From Ectocarpus siliculosus (lineage: Eukaryota > Sar > Phaeophyceae > Ectocarpales > Ectocarpaceae), in contig FN648476.1 of NCBI GenBank assembly GCA_000310025.1, forward strand, positions 147,973 to 197,449: a DNA stretch of 49,477 bases. Direction: 5' to 3'. Shown in pieces: positions 46,717-49,477 of the stretch (position 1 is the first letter of the stretch; each line of letters starts with the position of its first letter). A program made the translations under genes and the position numbers. Under the pieces are notes generated by a model. That model did not search any database and was not told the origin of the DNA. It saw only the letters and a program-made list of their open reading frames with translations.

Positions 46717-49431
46717 CAGAGACAGAGACAGCATATTAACCGGCCGCCTCACCGGGGATAACAAAACAACTTGGTGCGTGGCGTCCTCTAAACTGAACAA
46801 AAACTCTCAATATACTAAATAAAAAAACGAAAAACGAAAACAATACATCCGTACAATACAACAATGGAGTATTTACAAGTTCATGTAGCGTGCTTCCGAA
46901 TGAACAGACAAACGTGCAAAAAAAAAACATTGCAAGCACCACAAATGTGCCTCAGGCGACAAGAAACGCGGGGCAGTGTTGGCCTACATACCTGGGGCGC
47001 AGCCGTTGTGGGTGCCTTCGTCTGCAGGAGCGCGTTGGCGAGCTTCGAGCGCAGCGAGTCCATCGTGGGGAAGCCCGCTGCCCCTGGAGGGACCTGCTGC
47101 TGCTGCTGTTGCGGCGGAGGCTGCTGTAGCGGCTGTTGAAGCAGCTGCGGCTGCTGCTGCACATACCCCGGGTGTTGGAAGCTGTGGGCAGCCTGTCGCA
47201 GCAACCGGCCAGGGCATGCACACCAAAGAAAAAAAAACGCCCTATGGTTAGTGGTCTCTGCGTTGGGGGTGAAGAGCACAACATTTTCCAAGCTTGTGAC
47301 CAAGGCAAATGGAGGTAATCATCAACAAAGGCGTGAGAAGCTGCTCATGACAAGACGTCACCCACGTTGAACGCATGCGGGATTCGGGATTACTACATGC
47401 AAGGATCCGTCGCACGTGTATTGAATGCACACACTCACAAATCTCATCTTGGTCGATCTTCAAGGTTTCATCAACGGCTAAGACCCCGTCTGTTGCTACG
47501 TTGTGGCTAGGAGAGACGACACGCTGCTGCTGCTGTGAAACACCGACACCACCGTATTGATGTATTGAGAATAGACGGCGGCTCTCCCCTCCGCGATCCG
47601 TTTCTCTGTGTCGCACGCGGTTCCAGGAACTCTTACCTCCACAGCGCCAACAGAAACAAGTAGCTTCACCAAACAGCGCAGAAAAAACAAAACAACGACA
47701 ACGACAAGCAAGAAGCTACAACAACAACAACAACAACAACAACAGCAACAGCAGGCAAGATGCAACAACAACATGGCAGCAGCAGCTCACCACAGGCTGG
47801 GGTGCTTGCTGGGGAGCAGTCACGTAGTACGCGGTAGGCGCCACCGTAGACACCACGGGTGCCGGCTGCTGGTAGTACACCGGCGCCGCCTGCGGCGGTT
47901 GCTGCCCGTAGAATACCGGCTGTTGCTGCTGCTGCTGCGGGGGGGCCGCGACCAGCGGCGGTGCTGTCTGCCCGTAGTACCCCTGACATGAGGGGTCACC
48001 GTGAAAGACGGAGTTTTTGGCGAAGGAATAACGTTGTGACAGCTGGCCGTTAAAAACACAAGAGAGAAAAACACTACCGATACGGTGTATACGAAGGCTG
48101 AAAAAAACAAAAGCAGCTCTTATCGATCGGAGAAATACTAGGTGACGCGTTTGGAGTCAAACATCGCCATGTGCACGGCATGGAAGGTGGTGTGACATAC
48201 TTCGGCGATAACTTTGAACGTTTCTGGTTCAGGCTTTAGAGCCTAAACAGACGCAAGGGTCCGGTGCGCCAAACCTTGGCAAGACAGACACCCTCGGACC
48301 ATGGAACCCAGAGTCAGCAGTGCGCGACCCGACACCTCATCCGTGTTGTCGGGGAGAGTTCCATGATACAGCAGTATAATAGTCCGACTGACTGCCTGAA
48401 GGGGGGATATATATCTTTTAACCTGCCATGCCGTTCGTTACCGGCGTCGGTTGTACACACGTTAAGGTACAATTAATGCTGGACGCACCGATCGGGGTCA
48501 CACCGGAAGAAGGCCAACACAGAATACCCCCAAACAACGCTCCGTACTTTCCATGACCTAGAAGTGTCAGGCTCAGCAAGCCTGGCACACACGAATACCT
48601 GGGGAGGCGGCGCCTGCTGCTGGTGCTGATAGTGCGGCTGGTGCTGGCGTTGGTGCTGCTGACGCCCCTGGTTGTTGCGCCCCTGGTGATTACGGCCCTG
48701 GTTTCCTCCGTTGCGCCCTCCCCGCCCGCTGGGGTTGGAGAGAGAAATGAGACGCGATCAGCAGATGGGGTAGGCAAGCGGACGACCAACCGACAAACCA
48801 CACGTCATTTTCAAGAAAGAAGGCTTGTCTGGGCAGAGGGGTTTAACGAAAAAGAGGAGAACCGTGTGGACACAACCGGCCAGTTGGTGGACCCAGCCCA
48901 CCGAGATAAGTCGGTCTAGCATGAATCTTCGGGAAGGGGACTGGCTCTGTTGCGAAGGGGATTGCCAAGACAACAACAACAACAACAACAACAACCAGAA
49001 ATGATGACGTAAGCAACAAAAAAATAAAATTCACCTGTTCCGCTTGGGGGTCGGCTCCTGAGAGCCCCAGCGTCGATTCCCCGTGGGCTGGTGCATGTGA
49101 TGCATGTCCTCGTAGCCCCCGTGGTAACCCCCCCTGCCACCTCTTCCGCCCTGCTGGTGGCCATACCCCTGCTCGAACAGCAAAAAACAAATAAGCCACA
49201 AAACGTAGTTTCAACATTTATTGAGGAGCTTGCAACTTCAGGATATTTGTTCCTGTGCATCGTGAATGGTGGAGTATACCCATGCATCCCAAACCTCTCT
49301 CTCTCTCCCCCACCCTCTCTCTCGTCTCATTACCTGCGACTGCCCGTGGTATCCTCCTCCGCCGCCGCCCCCTCCCAGCTGATGCCTAATCATCCGCTGC
49401 CCGGCGCCGAAGCCACCCTGGTGACGTCCGC
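46011..49431 (-). CDS. RGG/Gln/Pro-rich low-complexity protein, 3' six exons (5' end outside window)
   Basis: Minus-strand exons that join in phase: 49431-49334, 49168-49035, 48728-48599, 47982-47791, 47192-46992 and 46202-46011 (TAG). They encode about 315 residues. Order: a glycine run with QRMIRHQL; an RG-rich part (QQGGRGGRGGYHGG) and GNRRWGSQEPTPKRNR; a GRGGRNGGNQGRNHQGRNNQ tract rich in Gln, Arg and His; a Tyr/Pro/Gln part with repeated YYGQ and FYGQQ; a Gln-rich part followed by a possible helix (MDSLRSKLANALLQTK); and a C-terminus with NIRYDEKGNLTWGGAPWTGG. RGG and Q/Y-rich tails are usual in RNA-binding and granule-forming proteins, so an RNA-related role is plausible. The N-terminal part that would hold any RRM or helicase fold is not in the window. 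The acceptor at 49432 shows at least one more upstream exon. Confidence 0.75.
46663..46710 (+). repeat. (GA)n microsatellite
   Basis: About 22 uninterrupted GA units followed by imperfect GACAGA units, in the last intron of the RGG-rich gene. Confidence 0.95.
47716..47746 (+). repeat. (ACA)n microsatellite in an intron
   Basis: About nine ACA units starting near 47718, followed by CAGCAACAGCAGG. It lies just downstream of the exon 47982-47791. A similar (CAA)n tract of about eight units lies at 48970-48994 in another intron. Confidence 0.9.
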
Positions 49432-49477
49432 CTAAGTCGGTTAACAACGCCATGCAACAATTATTAATAGTGAGTGA

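Noticed and set aside
47608-47991. Plus-strand frame with a poly-Gln run
   Set aside because: It crosses an intronic (ACA)n tract and the antisense of the exon 47982-47791; no splice logic on that strand.

Overview
The window looks like nuclear DNA of an intron-rich eukaryote, most likely a stramenopile and probably a brown alga. The reasons are: every recognisable gene is split by many GT-AG introns of about 0.2-2 kb; the gene content is a transcriptional-type cyclin, a membrane-anchored tyrosinase-like protein, an ankyrin-repeat gene and an RGG/Q-rich protein; and the intergenic DNA is full of tRNA-derived SINE-like units, foldback repeats and microsatellites. The clade is an inference. There are no bacterial operons, rRNA genes or intact canonical tRNAs. 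All gene models were assembled by hand from exon sequence, splice sites and codon phase.

Layout. 1-1789: low-complexity and repeat DNA with no gene. 1790-16680: a large inverted duplication. The left arm (1790-9831) carries a complete seven-exon cyclin gene on the minus strand. The right arm (11302-16680) carries a second, divergently oriented copy that lost exon 2 through a 2.5-kb deletion and also has a frameshift and a premature stop. The 1.47-kb spacer holds a 69-bp direct repeat. 16858-19480: a third, 5'-truncated copy in tandem with the second, containing its own inverted duplication. 19480-20930: nothing recognisable. 20930-21240: a GGCGGTAC-rich block. 21580-24400: a palindromic foldback-like element whose long arms are built from 180-bp and 22-28-bp tandem subrepeats. 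25807-34719 (minus): a nine-exon tyrosinase-domain gene with an N-terminal signal anchor. 35300-37740: tRNA-derived SINE-like copies, one with two tRNA-like heads. 39364-40936 (minus): an ankyrin-repeat gene broken by a one-base frameshift and an in-frame stop. 42000-45400: dispersed repeats, a hairpin, a MITE-like element and one doubtful ORF. 46011-49431 (minus): the 3' six exons of a gene for an RGG/Gln/Pro-rich low-complexity protein whose 5' end lies outside the window.

The cyclin cluster is the most instructive region. An intact gene for a two-fold cyclin-box protein with a roughly 600-residue Pro/Thr/Lys tail of Thr-Pro-Lys-Pro repeats sits beside two decaying copies in different stages of degeneration. 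The genes of the window do not form a common pathway; they are independent eukaryotic transcription units separated by repeats.
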